A DNA stretch of 64,000 nt from Corynebacterium aurimucosum ATCC 700975 (GCF_000022905.1 NC_012590.1:434001-498000); one strand, 5' to 3'; numbered from the stretch's first letter, positions 35,048 through 45,081 are shown. The notes: a model not told the origin generated them from the sequence alone. Translations and numbers: made by a program.

Positions 35048-36355
35048 TTAGAAGCGCGAATCTTCCCACCAGCGGCGCTCTGGCACGCCGGCGCGGGAGC
35101 CGGCTTCGCCCAGTTTGACGCCCACGAAGTGGTACAGGTTGATGATGTTGTGCTCAAAGCCCCACTCGGAGCCGGCCATGTAGATGGCCCACAGGCGCGC
35201 GGTGGGCAGACCCACCAGCGAGCAGGCTTCCTCCCAATTCTCCTTGAGGTTCTCGCACCAATCATGCAGCGTGCGCATGTAGTCGAAGCGGAGGGATTCC
35301 GTGTGGACAACTTCGAATCCGACATCCTGCATGCACTTGGTGATGGTGCCGGAGCCGGAGAGCTCGCCGTCGGGGAAGATATAGCGGTCGATGAACCCAC
35401 CCTTCGGCGTTTTATGGTTATCCGGGTAGGTGATGCAGTGGTTGAGCATCACACCACCTGGCTTGAGCTTGCCGTGAAGGAAGCTGAAGAAGCTGGGATA
35501 GTTCTTGACACCGATATGCTCGAGCAGCCCGATGGCGGAGATGGCATCGAAGCCTTCCTCGGTGACGTCGCGGTAGTCCAGGAAGCGGATTTCCGCCAGG
35601 TCCTCGAGACCCTCCTCCTTAATCTTGGCTTGGCCCCATTCAGCCTGTTCCTTGGACAAGGTCACACCGAGTGATTTCACGCCGCGCTTGGCGGCGTAGC
35701 GCACCATTCCGCCCCAGCCACAGCCGACGTCCAGGTGGCGGTCGCCCTCCTTGAGGCGCAGCTTGTCGAAGATGAGACGGTACTTGTTTTCCTGAGCCTC
35801 ATCCAGCATGGCGTCGGGGGAGGGGTAGTAGGCGCAGGTATATGTCATCGAATCGCCGAGGAAGAGTTCGTAGAAGTCATTGCCCACGTCGTAGTGATCG
35901 GAGATGACGTCTGCATCGCGCTCCTTGGAATGCTTGGACAGGCCTTCGTGCAGCTTGCGGCGCAGCCAGGAAGCGCGCTCAACCTCTGGGACCGGCTGGA
36001 TTTGGAAGGCACCCAGCGAGGCTAAGGAGCGGGCTACCCGGGCCAGTGCCTTGGCGCCCGGGCGGGAGAACTTGTCATACATCGCATGCAAGGCGTCGAA
36101 GATGCCATAGGGATGCGCCGGGTGTTCGCCTTCGACCGTGATGCCGTCGGTGACATAGGCGCGGGCGAACCCGACGTCCCCTGGGTGAGTAGCGATATAG
36201 GCCAAGCCCTGGAGGTTGTTAATCCTGACGGTGAACTGCGCATCGGCCGGGCCGGTAGAGGAACCGTCGAATGCCTCCCAGCGGAAGGGGTTGGGGCTGG
36301 GAACGAAGGTATCGATGATCTCAGCCACGGTCATTGGGGTGAATCGCTTACTCAT
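35048..36355 (-). CDS. SAM-dependent fatty-acid methyltransferase (Cfa-like, BfaB-type)
   Basis: A 435-residue cyclopropane-fatty-acyl-phospholipid synthase family enzyme. The SAM-binding motif is HLDVGCGWGGM, preceded by ISDHYDVGNDFYELFLG and followed by GLLEHIGVKNY and YIFPDGELSG. It methylates the double bond of phospholipid oleoyl chains; paired with an FAD reductase, the expected end product is 10-methylstearate (tuberculostearate). The start at 36355 (MSKRFTPMTV) has GAAAGAAG upstream; an in-frame start at 36469 adds 38 unrelated residues. The reductase gene follows after 17 bases. Confidence 0.85.
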   Translation of the reverse strand: MSKRFTPMTVAEIIDTFVPSPNPFRWEAFDGSSTGPADAQFTVRINNLQGLAYIATHPGDVGFARAYVTDGITVEGEHPAHPYGIFDALHAMYDKFSRPGAKALARVARSLASLGAFQIQPVPEVERASWLRRKLHEGLSKHSKERDADVISDHYDVGNDFYELFLGDSMTYTCAYYPSPDAMLDEAQENKYRLIFDKLRLKEGDRHLDVGCGWGGMVRYAAKRGVKSLGVTLSKEQAEWGQAKIKEEGLEDLAEIRFLDYRDVTEEGFDAISAIGLLEHIGVKNYPSFFSFLHGKLKPGGVMLNHCITYPDNHKTPKGGFIDRYIFPDGELSGSGTITKCMQDVGFEVVHTESLRFDYMRTLHDWCENLKENWEEACSLVGLPTARLWAIYMAGSEWGFEHNIINLYHFVGVKLGEAGSRAGVPERRWWEDSRF

Positions 36356-36735
36356 AAAATTACATACTTCTTTCGGTTCAGTGTCTGGCAGATCAAGAAC
36401 GGCCATACTCCGAGACACTCCAGGCGTCGCCGGAAAGGTCGAAAAGACGTAAAAATCTTGTAAGGACATTGCCTTAAAGCAACGGGGTCCATGGTAGGCC
36501 CGATCTGTAGAAGGCGCTAAGGGGGAAAACCATAGGGAGCCCAGCGGCGTGGCATGGGCGGGCTCAATGTGGCGAATGAGGCCGAGGCTGGTAGGGTGAT
36601 GGGGTCAAAAGTGTTCAACCGTTCCTATGAGAGACCTTAAAAAGACTCTTAAAGTTTGGGAACAGATGAGATCCACCCCCGTGCGCGGCGAATTCGAACC
36701 GCATAGCAAGCGCGGTAGGCCAGGAGGATTGAGTA
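36356..36735. other. Divergent intergenic region before secY
   Basis: About 380 bases. It holds the promoter regions of the methyltransferase and of secY and the secY ribosome-binding site (AGGAGGATT). No further structure or small gene was recognised. Confidence 0.5.
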
Positions 36736-38061
36736 GTGTCCGCCATTTTGCAGGCTTTCAAAGATGCCGACCTGCGTAAGAAGATCATCTTCACGATCGT
36801 GATGATCATTCTCTACCGCGTTGGTGCACAGATCCCGTCGCCGGGCGTTGATTACGCCACCATCGCCGGCCGTCTTCGTGACCTCACGGAGGAAGCAGGC
36901 AACCTCTATTCGGTGATCAACCTGTTCTCCGGTGGTGCGCTCCTGCAGCTGTCCATCTTCGCCATCGGCATCATGCCGTACATTACGGCGTCGATTATCG
37001 TGCAGCTGCTGACCGTGGTGATTCCCCACTTCGAGCAGTTGAAGAAGGAGGGGCAGTCCGGTCAGGCCAAAATGACGCAGTACACGCGCTACCTCACCCT
37101 GGCGTTGGCGCTGCTGCAGTCTTCGGGCATCGTGGCTCTGGCGGACCGCGAGCAGCTTCTGGGACAAGGCGTGCGCGTCCTGGCGGAGGACCGCAACTTC
37201 TTTACCCTCATCGTGCTCGTTATCACCATGACCTCCGGCGCCATCCTCGTGATGTGGATGGGCGAGCTGATTACTGAGAAGGGCATCGGCAACGGTATGT
37301 CGCTGATGATTTTCGCCGGTATCGCTACCCGCCTTCCTACCGACGGCGTTAACATCCTCCAAAATAATGGTGGCCTGGTCTTTGCCATGGTTCTCGCGGG
37401 CCTCATCTTCCTCGTCGTTGGTATTACCTTCATCGAGCAGGGCCAGCGCCGCATTCCGGTGCAGTACGCCAAGCGCATGGTCGGCCGCCGCCAGTACGGT
37501 GGTTCCTCCACCTACCTGCCGCTCAAGGTCAACCAGGCCGGCGTTATCCCTGTCATCTTCGCTTCCTCGCTGATCTACATGCCGGTGCTCATCACCCAGA
37601 TTGTTAACTCAGGTTCCGCGGGCGTATCTGATAACTGGTGGCAGCGCAATGTCATCGCGCACTTGCAGTCGCCGAGCTCCTGGCAGTACATCGTCCTGTA
37701 CTTCGTGCTCACCATCTTCTTCTCCTACTTCTACGTTTCGGTTCAATATGACCCGGCCGAGCAGGCTGAGAACATGAAGAAGTATGGTGGATTTATCCCG
37801 GGCATTCGCCCGGGCCGACCGACCGCCGAGTACCTAGGCTTTGTCATGAACCGTCTGTTGTTCGTCGGCTCGATCTACCTCGCGGTTATCGCCGTCCTGC
37901 CGAATATCCTCCTGGATCTCGGAATCGGCAGCGCTGGTGCCGCTGGTACCTCCGCTTTCGGTGGTACCGCCATCCTCATTATGGTCTCGGTGGCCCTGAC
38001 TACGGTCAAGCAAATCGAGTCCCAGCTCCTACAATCCAACTACGAAGGACTGCTTAAGTAA
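36736..38061 (+). CDS. secY: Preprotein translocase subunit SecY
   Basis: A 441-residue channel subunit of the Sec translocon with ten membrane helices. Signatures include [40 protein letters not shown] and [15 protein letters not shown] start behind AGGAGG. Its TAA overlaps the adk ATG by one base. Confidence 0.97.
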   Translation: MSAILQAFKDADLRKKIIFTIVMIILYRVGAQIPSPGVDYATIAGRLRDLTEEAGNLYSVINLFSGGALLQLSIFAIGIMPYITASIIVQLLTVVIPHFEQLKKEGQSGQAKMTQYTRYLTLALALLQSSGIVALADREQLLGQGVRVLAEDRNFFTLIVLVITMTSGAILVMWMGELITEKGIGNGMSLMIFAGIATRLPTDGVNILQNNGGLVFAMVLAGLIFLVVGITFIEQGQRRIPVQYAKRMVGRRQYGGSSTYLPLKVNQAGVIPVIFASSLIYMPVLITQIVNSGSAGVSDNWWQRNVIAHLQSPSSWQYIVLYFVLTIFFSYFYVSVQYDPAEQAENMKKYGGFIPGIRPGRPTAEYLGFVMNRLLFVGSIYLAVIAVLPNILLDLGIGSAGAAGTSAFGGTAILIMVSVALTTVKQIESQLLQSNYEGLLK

Positions 38062-38606
38062 TGCGTTACGTACTCCTTGGCCCTCCCGGTGCCGGCAAGG
38101 GCACCCAAGCCGCTCTCCTCAGCGAGAAGCTCGGCGTTCCGCACATCTCCACCGGTGACCTCTTCCGTGCCAATATTGGTGAGGGCACCCCGCTCGGCCT
38201 CGAGGCCAAGTCCTACATTGACGCCGGCAAGCTGGTGCCGACCGACGTCACCGCTCGCATGGTGGAGGACCGCCTTAACCAGGATGATGCCAAGGACGGC
38301 TTCCTTCTCGACGGCTTCCCGCGCACCGTGCAGCAGGCCGACATTCTTGAAAAGCTACTCTCTGACAAGGACCTGAAGCTCGATGGTGTCCTGAACTTTG
38401 AGGTATCCGAGGACGTTGTGGTCGAGCGCATGCTCGCCCGCGGCCGCGCGGACGACACCGAGGAGACCATCCGCACTCGCCTAGGCGTCTACCGCGAGGA
38501 GACCTTCCCGCTCATCGAGCACTACGGCGATGCCATCATCTCCATCAAGGCTGAAGGAACCGTTGAGGAGATCAACGAGCGCACCCTTCAGGCAATGGGC
38601 AAGTAA
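38061..38606 (+). CDS. adk: Adenylate kinase
   Basis: A 181-residue enzyme (ATP + AMP to 2 ADP). P-loop [10 protein letters not shown] (7-16), AMP-binding TGDLFRANI and [10 protein letters not shown], and a short lid typical of actinobacterial adenylate kinases. Coupled to secY by TAATG. Confidence 0.97.
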   Translation: MRYVLLGPPGAGKGTQAALLSEKLGVPHISTGDLFRANIGEGTPLGLEAKSYIDAGKLVPTDVTARMVEDRLNQDDAKDGFLLDGFPRTVQQADILEKLLSDKDLKLDGVLNFEVSEDVVVERMLARGRADDTEETIRTRLGVYREETFPLIEHYGDAIISIKAEGTVEEINERTLQAMGK

Positions 38607-38621
38607 TCTGCCAACCTAGCC

Positions 38622-39416
38622 ATGGCTTTTCGACGACGCACCAAGACCATCCCCGCCCGCACACCGGGCGAGCTCGACGCCATGCAGGCGGCCGGCGAGA
38701 TTGTCGGCCGCGCCCTGCAGGCCGTGCGGGCCGCCGCGGCAGTGGGAGTGAGTACTCTCGAGCTCGATGAAGTAGCCGAGCAAACCATTCGGGATGCCGG
38801 CGCCGTTCCCACCTTCAAGGGCTACGGCGGTTTTCCGGGATCTATCTGTGCGTCAGTCAACGATGTCATCGTCCATGGCATACCCAGCAAGGAGATTGTC
38901 CTCGCTGAAGGGGACCTCGTTTCCATCGATTGCGGCGCCACTCTCGATGGCTGGGTGGGGGATAGTGCGTGGACGTTTGGCGTCGGCAAGCTCAGCCCTG
39001 AGGCGCAGGCGCTGAGCGACGCCACCGAATGGGTCCTACACGAAGGCCTCAAGGCCATGGTTCCCGGCAACCGGCTTACCGACGTCTCCGCAGCCCTCGA
39101 GCAGGCCACCTACCGCGCCGAGGATAAATTCGGCGTCGAGCTATTCATTGTCGATGGCTACGGCGGCCATGGCATTGGCCGTGAGATGCACGAAGAGCCT
39201 TACCTGGCTAATGAAGGTAAGGCGGGGCGTGGCCCCATCATTCAGGAGGGCTCGGTTCTCGCCATTGAGCCGATGCTGACTCTGGGCACCGAAGACAACG
39301 AAGTCCTCGAGGATGACTGGACCGTCGTGACGCTCGATGGTTCCCTGTCTGCCCACTGGGAGCACACGGTAGCTGCCACGGCGAATGGTCCTCGCATCCT
39401 TACTCAACGTTATTAA
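38622..39416 (+). CDS. map: Type I methionine aminopeptidase
   Basis: A 264-residue metalloprotease that removes N-terminal Met. Metal ligands are visible in [17 protein letters not shown] (two Asp), [13 protein letters not shown] (His), [10 protein letters not shown] (Glu) and HWEHTVAAT (Glu). Fifteen bases after adk, completing the conserved secY-adk-map order. No clear ribosome-binding site. Confidence 0.96.
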   Translation: MAFRRRTKTIPARTPGELDAMQAAGEIVGRALQAVRAAAAVGVSTLELDEVAEQTIRDAGAVPTFKGYGGFPGSICASVNDVIVHGIPSKEIVLAEGDLVSIDCGATLDGWVGDSAWTFGVGKLSPEAQALSDATEWVLHEGLKAMVPGNRLTDVSAALEQATYRAEDKFGVELFIVDGYGGHGIGREMHEEPYLANEGKAGRGPIIQEGSVLAIEPMLTLGTEDNEVLEDDWTVVTLDGSLSAHWEHTVAATANGPRILTQRY

Positions 39417-39455
39417 AACCTGTGTCCTGGGTAGGCATTTGACCTAAAGAAGGTT

Positions 39456-39471
39456 TATACTTCTTGCCATG
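39456..39471 (+). promoter_or_regulatory. -10 element of leaderless L,D-transpeptidase mRNA
   Basis: TATACT (39456-39461), then 7 bases, then the ATG at 39469. Near-consensus; no Shine-Dalgarno sequence. Confidence 0.6.
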
Positions 39472-40260
39472 TCTAAGATTCGCTCCCTAGTTGGCGCCCG
39501 TTCCCTACGTCGCGCCACCGCAATTGGCCTGGTAACCGCCACTCTCTCGGTTGCTCCGGCTGCTAACGCACAGACGGTTCCTTCGATCGATACCCTTTTC
39601 TCCGATGTTCAGACCCAGCTTGATGAGTTCGCTGGCCAGACCCGCGAGAACGCGTGGAATAGCCGCAACCAGATGCTGGAGACGCTCCAGAGCGTTAACC
39701 CGCAGGCGGCTGACGCTCTCCGCCCAGTTATCGATGGCGCCATCGAGCTGATCTTCCCGGGTCTGATTGATCAGAAGAACGCTGAGATCCGCGCCGCTCG
39801 CGAAGCGGAGGAGCGCGCTCACGCTGAGCAGATTGCCCGCGAGAAGGCTGCCGCTGAGGAAGCCGCGCGTAAGGCAGAAGCCGAGCGTCAGGCCCAGCGC
39901 TTCGATGTTGGTCCGTGCCCGGCGGATGCACGCATCTGTGTGGACCGCGATGGCCGCCGCACCTGGCTGCAGGACGGCAACGGCAACGTCACCTACGTTG
40001 CGCAGGGCATGTCTACCGGCAAGCCGGGTGAGGAGACCCCAGCCGGTACCTTCTACATCAACCGCAAGATCAAGGATGAGATCTCCTGGGAGTTCGGCAA
40101 CGCGCCGATGCCCTACGCCATGTACTTCACCAACAATGGCCACGCCTTCCACGAGGGTTCTCCGGCATACCAGTCCAATGGCTGCGTGCGCCTGACCCAC
40201 CAGGATGCCGTGCGCTACTGGAATGATGTGCCGATGGGCTCCAAGGTCTTCATCTACTAA
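39469..40260 (+). CDS. Secreted L,D-transpeptidase (YkuD family)
   Basis: A 263-residue exported cell-wall enzyme. The signal peptide ends at ANA-Q (about residue 35). A helical, Glu/Ala-rich spacer (45-145) likely spans the wall. The YkuD domain ends with HAFHEGSPAYQSNGCVRLT, whose Cys239 is the nucleophile and His225/228 its partners. It makes 3-3 peptidoglycan cross-links or attaches proteins to the wall. A single-gene unit between the secY operon and infA. Confidence 0.92.
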   Translation: MSKIRSLVGARSLRRATAIGLVTATLSVAPAANAQTVPSIDTLFSDVQTQLDEFAGQTRENAWNSRNQMLETLQSVNPQAADALRPVIDGAIELIFPGLIDQKNAEIRAAREAEERAHAEQIAREKAAAEEAARKAEAERQAQRFDVGPCPADARICVDRDGRRTWLQDGNGNVTYVAQGMSTGKPGEETPAGTFYINRKIKDEISWEFGNAPMPYAMYFTNNGHAFHEGSPAYQSNGCVRLTHQDAVRYWNDVPMGSKVFIY

Positions 40261-40263
40261 GAC

Positions 40264-40288
40264 GTAGCGGTGAGCGAGTCACCGCTAC
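40264..40288 (+). terminator. Perfect 10-bp hairpin after the L,D-transpeptidase
   Basis: GTAGCGGTGA (40264-40273) with TCACCGCTAC (40279-40288). No U-tract; probably a processing or backup stop before the next hairpin. Confidence 0.5.
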
Positions 40289-40298
40289 ATAGCATCAG

Positions 40299-40328
40299 CC
40301 TCCCGCACCACGTAGTGACGGGAGGTTT
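40299..40328 (+). terminator. Terminator after the L,D-transpeptidase
   Basis: CCTCCCG (40299-40305) with CGGGAGG (40319-40325), inner CAC/GTG pair, followed by TTT. Confidence 0.7.
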
Positions 40329-40334
40329 CTGTAT

Positions 40335-40363
40335 TTGGAAAACCCGTCTTCGCAGCGTATGCT
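40335..40363 (+). promoter_or_regulatory. infA promoter
   Basis: TTGGAA (40335-40340), exactly 17 bases, TATGCT (40358-40363). A close match to the housekeeping sigma-A pattern, leaving a leader of about 115 bases. Confidence 0.65.
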
Positions 40364-40483
40364 TTAATGCTGGTGTCTGTGCGCAGCCGCAGTGGTTGCT
40401 AAAGACACCAGGCAGTAGACACCAAACATGCAGGTGGGGGCGTCGCCAAGCACGGCCCGCACTCCACCAGAAAAGTAGAGGTT

Positions 40484-40702
40484 ATGGCTAAGGAAGGCGC
40501 AATCGAGGTTGAGGGTCGCATCGTCGAACCCCTGCCCAACGCAATGTTCCGCGTCGAACTCGACAACGGACACAAGGTACTCGCCCATATCTCGGGCAAG
40601 ATGCGTCAGCACTACATCCGCATCCTCCCGGAGGATCGCGTCGTTGTGGAGCTGTCTCCTTATGACCTGACCCGCGGACGCATCGTCTACCGCTACAAGT
40701 AA
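40484..40702 (+). CDS. infA: Translation initiation factor IF-1
   Basis: A 72-residue OB-fold protein ([19 protein letters not shown] ... [16 protein letters not shown]) that occupies the ribosomal A site at initiation. rpmJ, which normally follows infA, is absent here. Confidence 0.98.
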   Translation: MAKEGAIEVEGRIVEPLPNAMFRVELDNGHKVLAHISGKMRQHYIRILPEDRVVVELSPYDLTRGRIVYRYK

Positions 40703-40725
40703 AGACTGTAAGCCTCCTCACCCAC

Positions 40726-40750
40726 GGGACGCACTAGCTGCGTCCTTTTT
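40726..40750 (+). terminator. Terminator after infA
   Basis: GGACGCA (40727-40733) with TGCGTCC (40739-40745), followed by TTTTT. A classic rho-independent stop. Confidence 0.9.
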
Positions 40751-40753
40751 AAC

Positions 40754-40819
40754 CTCAGGCTGCGATGGCCTGAGCCCACGCTGCTAAGCATCCCCACAGT
40801 TCCCCGGCACGGTCCGGGG
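40754..40819 (+). promoter_or_regulatory. Two hairpins in the rpsM operon leader
   Basis: CTCAGGC (40754-40760) with GCCTGAG (40768-40774), and CCCCGG (40802-40807) with CCGGGG (40814-40819). In several bacteria the S4 protein represses this operon through its leader; whether these stems serve that is unknown. Confidence 0.4.
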
Positions 40820-40886
40820 CGAAGTGTATGTGTGGCGGGGACGGATGAGGAGAAAACCATCGTAACAACCCGAAAGGACTAGCCAT

Positions 40887-41255
40887 ATGGCACGTCTAGC
40901 TGGTGTTGACCTCCCGCGCAACAAGCGCATGGAGGTTGCTCTCACCTACATCTACGGCATCGGGCCTGCCCGTGCCAAGGAACTGCTGGAAAAGACCGGC
41001 ATTTCTCCCGACCTGCGCACCGACAACCTCGACGACGATCAGCTGTCGGCGCTGCGTGACGTCATTGAAGCTACCTGGAAGGTAGAGGGTGACCTCCGCC
41101 GCCAGGTTCAGGCTGACATCCGTCGCAAGATTGAAATCGGTTGCTACCAGGGCATCCGCCACCGTCGTGGCCTGCCCGTTCGTGGTCAGCGCACCAAGAC
41201 CAACGCTCGTACGCGCAAGGGTCCGAAGAAGACGATCGCAGGAAAGAAGAAGTAA
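40887..41255 (+). CDS. rpsM: Small-subunit ribosomal protein uS13
   Basis: A 122-residue protein ([42 protein letters not shown]). AAAGGA upstream. First gene of rpsM-rpsK-rpsD-rpoA-rplQ. Confidence 0.98.
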   Translation: MARLAGVDLPRNKRMEVALTYIYGIGPARAKELLEKTGISPDLRTDNLDDDQLSALRDVIEATWKVEGDLRRQVQADIRRKIEIGCYQGIRHRRGLPVRGQRTKTNARTRKGPKKTIAGKKK

Positions 41256-41258
41256 AAC

Positions 41259-41663
41259 ATGCCACCCAAGACTCGTTCCGGCGCGCGCCGTGGTGGTCGT
41301 CGCGTCGTAAAGAAGAACGTGGCCGCTGGCCACGCATACATCAAGTCCACCTTCAACAACACCATCGTGTCCATCACGGACCCGCACGGTGCTGTCATCT
41401 CCTGGGCATCCTCCGGCCACGTCGGTTTCAAGGGTTCCCGCAAGTCCACCCCGTTTGCAGCGCAGATGGCTGCTGAGAACGCGGCCCGCAAGGCCATGGA
41501 CCACGGTATGAAGAAGGTTGACGTTTTCGTTAAGGGTCCGGGCTCCGGCCGCGAGACCGCCATCCGTTCTCTGCAGGCTGCAGGCCTCGAGGTTTCCTCG
41601 ATCACGGATGCCACCCCACAGCCGCACAACGGCTGCCGTCCGACCAAGCGCCGCAAGGTTTAA
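41259..41663 (+). CDS. rpsK: Small-subunit ribosomal protein uS11
   Basis: A 134-residue platform protein ([35 protein letters not shown], ending [10 protein letters not shown]). Three bases after rpsM. Confidence 0.98.
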   Translation: MPPKTRSGARRGGRRVVKKNVAAGHAYIKSTFNNTIVSITDPHGAVISWASSGHVGFKGSRKSTPFAAQMAAENAARKAMDHGMKKVDVFVKGPGSGRETAIRSLQAAGLEVSSITDATPQPHNGCRPTKRRKV

Positions 41664-41684
41664 GGGAAAGGAAGAGGTAAGAAA

Positions 41685-42290
41685 ATGGCTCGTTATACTG
41701 GCCCCGCTACCCGCGTATCCCGCCGTCTGCGCGTCGACCTGGTCGGCGGCGACATGGCATTTGAGCGCCGCCCGTACCCTCCGGGACAGGCTGGCCGCAA
41801 CCGCATCAAGGAATCTGAGTACCTGCTGCAGCTCCAGGAGAAGCAGAAGGCCAAGTACACCTACGGTGTGCTGGAGCGTCAGTTCCGCCGCTACTACGCC
41901 GAGGCTAACCGTCTCCCGGGCAAGACCGGTGACAACCTCGTCGTTCTGCTCGAGTCCCGTCTCGACAACGTGATCTACCGTGCAGGTCTGGCCAACACCC
42001 GCCGCCAGGCTCGCCAGCTTGTCTCCCACGGTCACTTCACCGTGAACGGCAAGAAGATCAACGTTCCTTCCTTCCGCGTTACGCAGTACGACATCATCGA
42101 TGTTCGTGAGCGTTCCCAGAAGATGGAATGGTTCGAAGAGGCTCAGGACCGCCTGGTAGACGCCAACGTTCCGGCGTGGCTGCAGGTCGTTCCGGACACC
42201 CTGCGCATCCTCGTGCACCAGCTGCCCGAGCGCGCTCAGATCGACGTTCCGCTGCAGGAGCAGCTCATCGTCGAGCTTTACTCGAAGTAA
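41685..42290 (+). CDS. rpsD: Small-subunit ribosomal protein uS4
   Basis: A 201-residue primary assembly protein with the S4 RNA-binding domain (RLDNVIYRAGLANTRRQARQ, HGHFTVNGKKIN). No zinc-binding cysteines in the N-terminus. Confidence 0.98.
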   Translation: MARYTGPATRVSRRLRVDLVGGDMAFERRPYPPGQAGRNRIKESEYLLQLQEKQKAKYTYGVLERQFRRYYAEANRLPGKTGDNLVVLLESRLDNVIYRAGLANTRRQARQLVSHGHFTVNGKKINVPSFRVTQYDIIDVRERSQKMEWFEEAQDRLVDANVPAWLQVVPDTLRILVHQLPERAQIDVPLQEQLIVELYSK

Positions 42291-42359
42291 TCCTTCGACA
42301 CTTTCATCTTTACCCCTTCTACCGGCGTCATATAGCGGGCGCCGACAAGGAGAAACTTC

Positions 42360-43370
42360 ATGCTTATTTCCCAGCGTCCTCAGCTCACCGAGGAATTCAT
42401 CGACTCGTCTCGCTCTAAGTTCGTTATCGAGCCGCTCGAGCCGGGCTTCGGTTACACCCTTGGCAACTCGCTTCGTCGCACGCTGCTTTCGTCCATCCCG
42501 GGCGCGGCAGTAACCTCCATCAAGATTGACGGTGTGCTCCACGAGTTCACCACCATCAATGGTGTGAAGGAAGACGTTTCCGAGATCATCCTGAACGTCA
42601 AGGGCTTGGTTCTGTCCTCCGACTCCGATGAGCCGGTTGTTATGTACCTGAGCAAGGAAGGCCCGGGTGAGGTCACTGCAGGCGATATCCAGCCGCCGGC
42701 TGGCGTGGAGATCCACAACTCGGATCTGCACATCGCATCGCTGAATGAGTCCGCCAAGCTGGAGATGGAACTCGTCGTCGAGCGCGGCCGTGGCTACGTC
42801 CCGGCTGCTGCTACCTCGGGAGAGATCGGCCGCATTCCGGTCGACCAGATCTACTCCCCGGTGCTGAAGGTCTCTTACAAGGTCGAAGCTACTCGTGTTG
42901 AGCAGCGTACCGACTTTGACAAGCTGATCATCGACGTCGAGACCAAGAACTCGATTTCCGCACGTGACGCCCTGGCTTCTGCCGGCGGCACCTTGGTCGA
43001 GCTCTTCGGCCTGGCTCGCGAGCTGAACACCGCCGCTGAGGGCATCGAGATTGGCCCGTCCCCGCAGGAGACGGAGTACATCGCTGCCTACAGCATGCCG
43101 ATCGAGGATCTTAACTTCTCCGTCCGCTCCTACAACTGCCTGAAGCGTCAGGAGATCCACACCGTCGGTGAGCTCGCTGAGTGCACCGAGTCGGACCTGC
43201 TGGATATCCGCAACTTCGGTCAGAAGTCGATCAATGAGGTAAAGATCAAGCTGGCTAACCTGGGCCTGGCCCTCAAGGACACCCCTGAGGACTTCGACCC
43301 GACCCAGCTGGAAGGCTACGACGCAGAAACCGGTGACTTCAAGGACCCGGCTTCCGACGATTCCGAGTAA
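42360..43370 (+). CDS. rpoA: RNA polymerase alpha subunit
   Basis: A 336-residue subunit. The N-terminal dimer domain ([20 protein letters not shown]) is followed by a linker and the C-terminal DNA/activator-binding domain ([28 protein letters not shown]). AAGGAG upstream. A 79-base gap with a GC stem separates it from rplQ. Confidence 0.98.
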   Translation: MLISQRPQLTEEFIDSSRSKFVIEPLEPGFGYTLGNSLRRTLLSSIPGAAVTSIKIDGVLHEFTTINGVKEDVSEIILNVKGLVLSSDSDEPVVMYLSKEGPGEVTAGDIQPPAGVEIHNSDLHIASLNESAKLEMELVVERGRGYVPAAATSGEIGRIPVDQIYSPVLKVSYKVEATRVEQRTDFDKLIIDVETKNSISARDALASAGGTLVELFGLARELNTAAEGIEIGPSPQETEYIAAYSMPIEDLNFSVRSYNCLKRQEIHTVGELAECTESDLLDIRNFGQKSINEVKIKLANLGLALKDTPEDFDPTQLEGYDAETGDFKDPASDDSE

Positions 43371-43449
43371 AGAATTCCACTGAATCGTGACGGCGCGACT
43401 TTTTGCGCCCCGTCGCGCGCTCACTTAATCCGCACACGAGGAGTACATA

Positions 43450-43929
43450 ATGCCTACCCCCAAGAAGGGTCCGCGTCTCGGCGGCTCCGCCAGCCAGCAG
43501 AAGCACCTGCTGAGCAACATGGCTGCGAGCCTGATCGAGCACGGCGCAATCAAGACCACCGATGCCAAGGCGAAGGTTCTTCGTCCGTACATCGAGAAGA
43601 TCATCACCAAGGCGAAGGCCGGCACCGTTGCTGACCGTCGCGCAGTTCTCAAGCTCATCCCGCACAAGGATGTCGTTGCCTACCTCTTTGATGAGCTGGC
43701 ACCGAAGTTCGAGAACCGTGAGGGTGGCTACACCCGCATCATCAAGCTGGAGAACCGCTCCGGCGACAACGCCCCGATGTCCCAGATCTCCCTCGTTCTC
43801 GAGGAGACCGTGACCTCCGAGGCAAACCGCGCTACCCGCGCTGCTGCTTCCAAGCAGGCCGAGGAAGCTAAGGCTGAAGAGGCTGAGGCTACCGAGGCTG
43901 AGGCAGAGGAGACCACCGAGGAGAAGTAA
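43450..43929 (+). CDS. rplQ: Large-subunit ribosomal protein bL17 with acidic C-terminal tail
   Basis: A 159-residue protein. The L17 domain ([20 protein letters not shown]) ends near residue 120. The remaining ~35 residues are Ala/Glu/Thr repeats ([18 protein letters not shown]), absent in E. coli. Last gene of the alpha operon. Confidence 0.97.
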   Translation: MPTPKKGPRLGGSASQQKHLLSNMAASLIEHGAIKTTDAKAKVLRPYIEKIITKAKAGTVADRRAVLKLIPHKDVVAYLFDELAPKFENREGGYTRIIKLENRSGDNAPMSQISLVLEETVTSEANRATRAAASKQAEEAKAEEAEATEAEAEETTEEK

Positions 43930-43949
43930 TTCTTCTTTAGGTCTCAGCA

Positions 43950-43985
43950 GGGCCCGCGCTCACCACTGTGGTGGGGCGCGGGCCT
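43950..43985 (+). terminator. Terminator after rplQ
   Basis: GGCCCGCGC with GCGCGGGCC and an inner CACCAC/GGTGG stem (43950-43985). Only a weak U-tract follows. Confidence 0.7.
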
Positions 43986-44053
43986 CTGTCGTTTCCTGCG
44001 TCCGGGCGGACGGCCTTGTGGCGCAGATCGGAACAGCCCAATTGAATTAAGTA

Positions 44054-44113
44054 CCGTTTTAACAAATAGGGCCCTGGAAACTGCAGTTTTTAGACCCTTA
44101 TTTGTTAAAACGG
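44054..44113. repeat. Long inverted repeat between rplQ and truA
   Basis: CCGTTTTAACAAATAGGG (44054-44071) pairs with CCCTTATTTGTTAAAACGG (44095-44113), 18 bp with one bulged base. The loop contains a perfect 12-bp palindrome AAACTGCAGTTT (44078-44089). AT-rich within a GC-rich genome; there is no coding role. Confidence 0.75.
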
Positions 44114-44151
44114 ACCACGGACGCAGTCCGCGCGGCACTTCCGACGCACGG

Positions 44152-44168
44152 TATCATCAACCCACATG
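44152..44168 (+). promoter_or_regulatory. -10 element of leaderless truA mRNA
   Basis: TATCAT (44152-44157), then 8 bases, then the ATG at 44166. No Shine-Dalgarno sequence. Confidence 0.45.
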
Positions 44169-45026
44169 AGTGAAAGCGTTCGCCTGCGACTGGACTTGGC
44201 CTATGACGGCACGGATTTCCATGGTTGGGCTCGGCAGAAGGGTGGTCTTCGCACGGTGCAGCAGACCGTGGAGGAGAAGCTGAGCATGGTGTTGCGCCAC
44301 CCGGTGGAGCTCACGGTGGCCGGGCGCACCGATGCGGGCGTGCATGCCAGCGGCCAAGTAGCCCACTTCGACACCACCCGCGCGGCGTTAAGCCAACGCA
44401 GCATCGACGGCGAGCCGCACAAGCTGGTCAGGCGGCTGGCCAAGCTGCTGCCCGTTGACGTTCGCGTGCATGCCTGCACCGAGGTGTCGCCAGACTTCGA
44501 CGCACGTTTTTCCGCCCTGCGCCGCCATTACGTCTACCGCATCACCACTCATCCGCGCGGCGCGCTGCCGACCCGCGCTCGGGACACCGCAACGTGGCTC
44601 AAGCCGGTGGACCTGGACCTCATGCAGGCTGCTGCCGACAGGCTGGTAGGCCTCAACGATTTCGTGGCTTTTTGCAAGGCCAAGCCGCACGCAACCACCA
44701 TCCGCGAGCTGCTGGCCTTTGAGTGGAAGGATGTCTCCACGCCGGCGGAGCCGCAGCTTTATGAGGCTCACGTGAGTGCCGATGCCTTTTGCTGGTCCAT
44801 GGTGCGCTGCCTCGTAGGCTGCTGCCTGCGGGTGGGCGAAGGCTCCCGCGACGTGGAGTTCGCAGGCCAGATGCTCAATGAAACCAGCAGGTCTTCTCAG
44901 ATCCCTCTCGCCCCGGCCGCGGGGCTGAGCCTAGTCGGCGTGGACTATCCCGACGCAGACCAATTGGCTGCACGCGCGGAGATGACCCGCAGCCGTCGTG
45001 CTGCGGAGGGTACCGAGTTGGGTTAA
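44166..45026 (+). CDS. truA: tRNA pseudouridine(38-40) synthase
   Basis: A 286-residue enzyme that isomerises uridines in the tRNA anticodon arm. The catalytic Asp56 lies in AGRTDAGVHASGQ; RHYVYRI and FCWSMVRCLVG are further family blocks. Its place between rplQ and the ESX-4 locus matches M. tuberculosis gene order. Confidence 0.95.
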   Translation: MSESVRLRLDLAYDGTDFHGWARQKGGLRTVQQTVEEKLSMVLRHPVELTVAGRTDAGVHASGQVAHFDTTRAALSQRSIDGEPHKLVRRLAKLLPVDVRVHACTEVSPDFDARFSALRRHYVYRITTHPRGALPTRARDTATWLKPVDLDLMQAAADRLVGLNDFVAFCKAKPHATTIRELLAFEWKDVSTPAEPQLYEAHVSADAFCWSMVRCLVGCCLRVGEGSRDVEFAGQMLNETSRSSQIPLAPAAGLSLVGVDYPDADQLAARAEMTRSRRAAEGTELG

Positions 45027-45081
45027 TCTAGAAACCACTGCGCCGTGGGAGGGTGGCGCACTGATTCGGGGGAGGATTCTC

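Noticed and set aside
40896..43424. An 842-codon open frame on the minus strand opposite rpsM-rpoA
   Set aside because: It mirrors five ribosomal/RNA polymerase genes; the lack of stops follows from their codon bias. No family marks.
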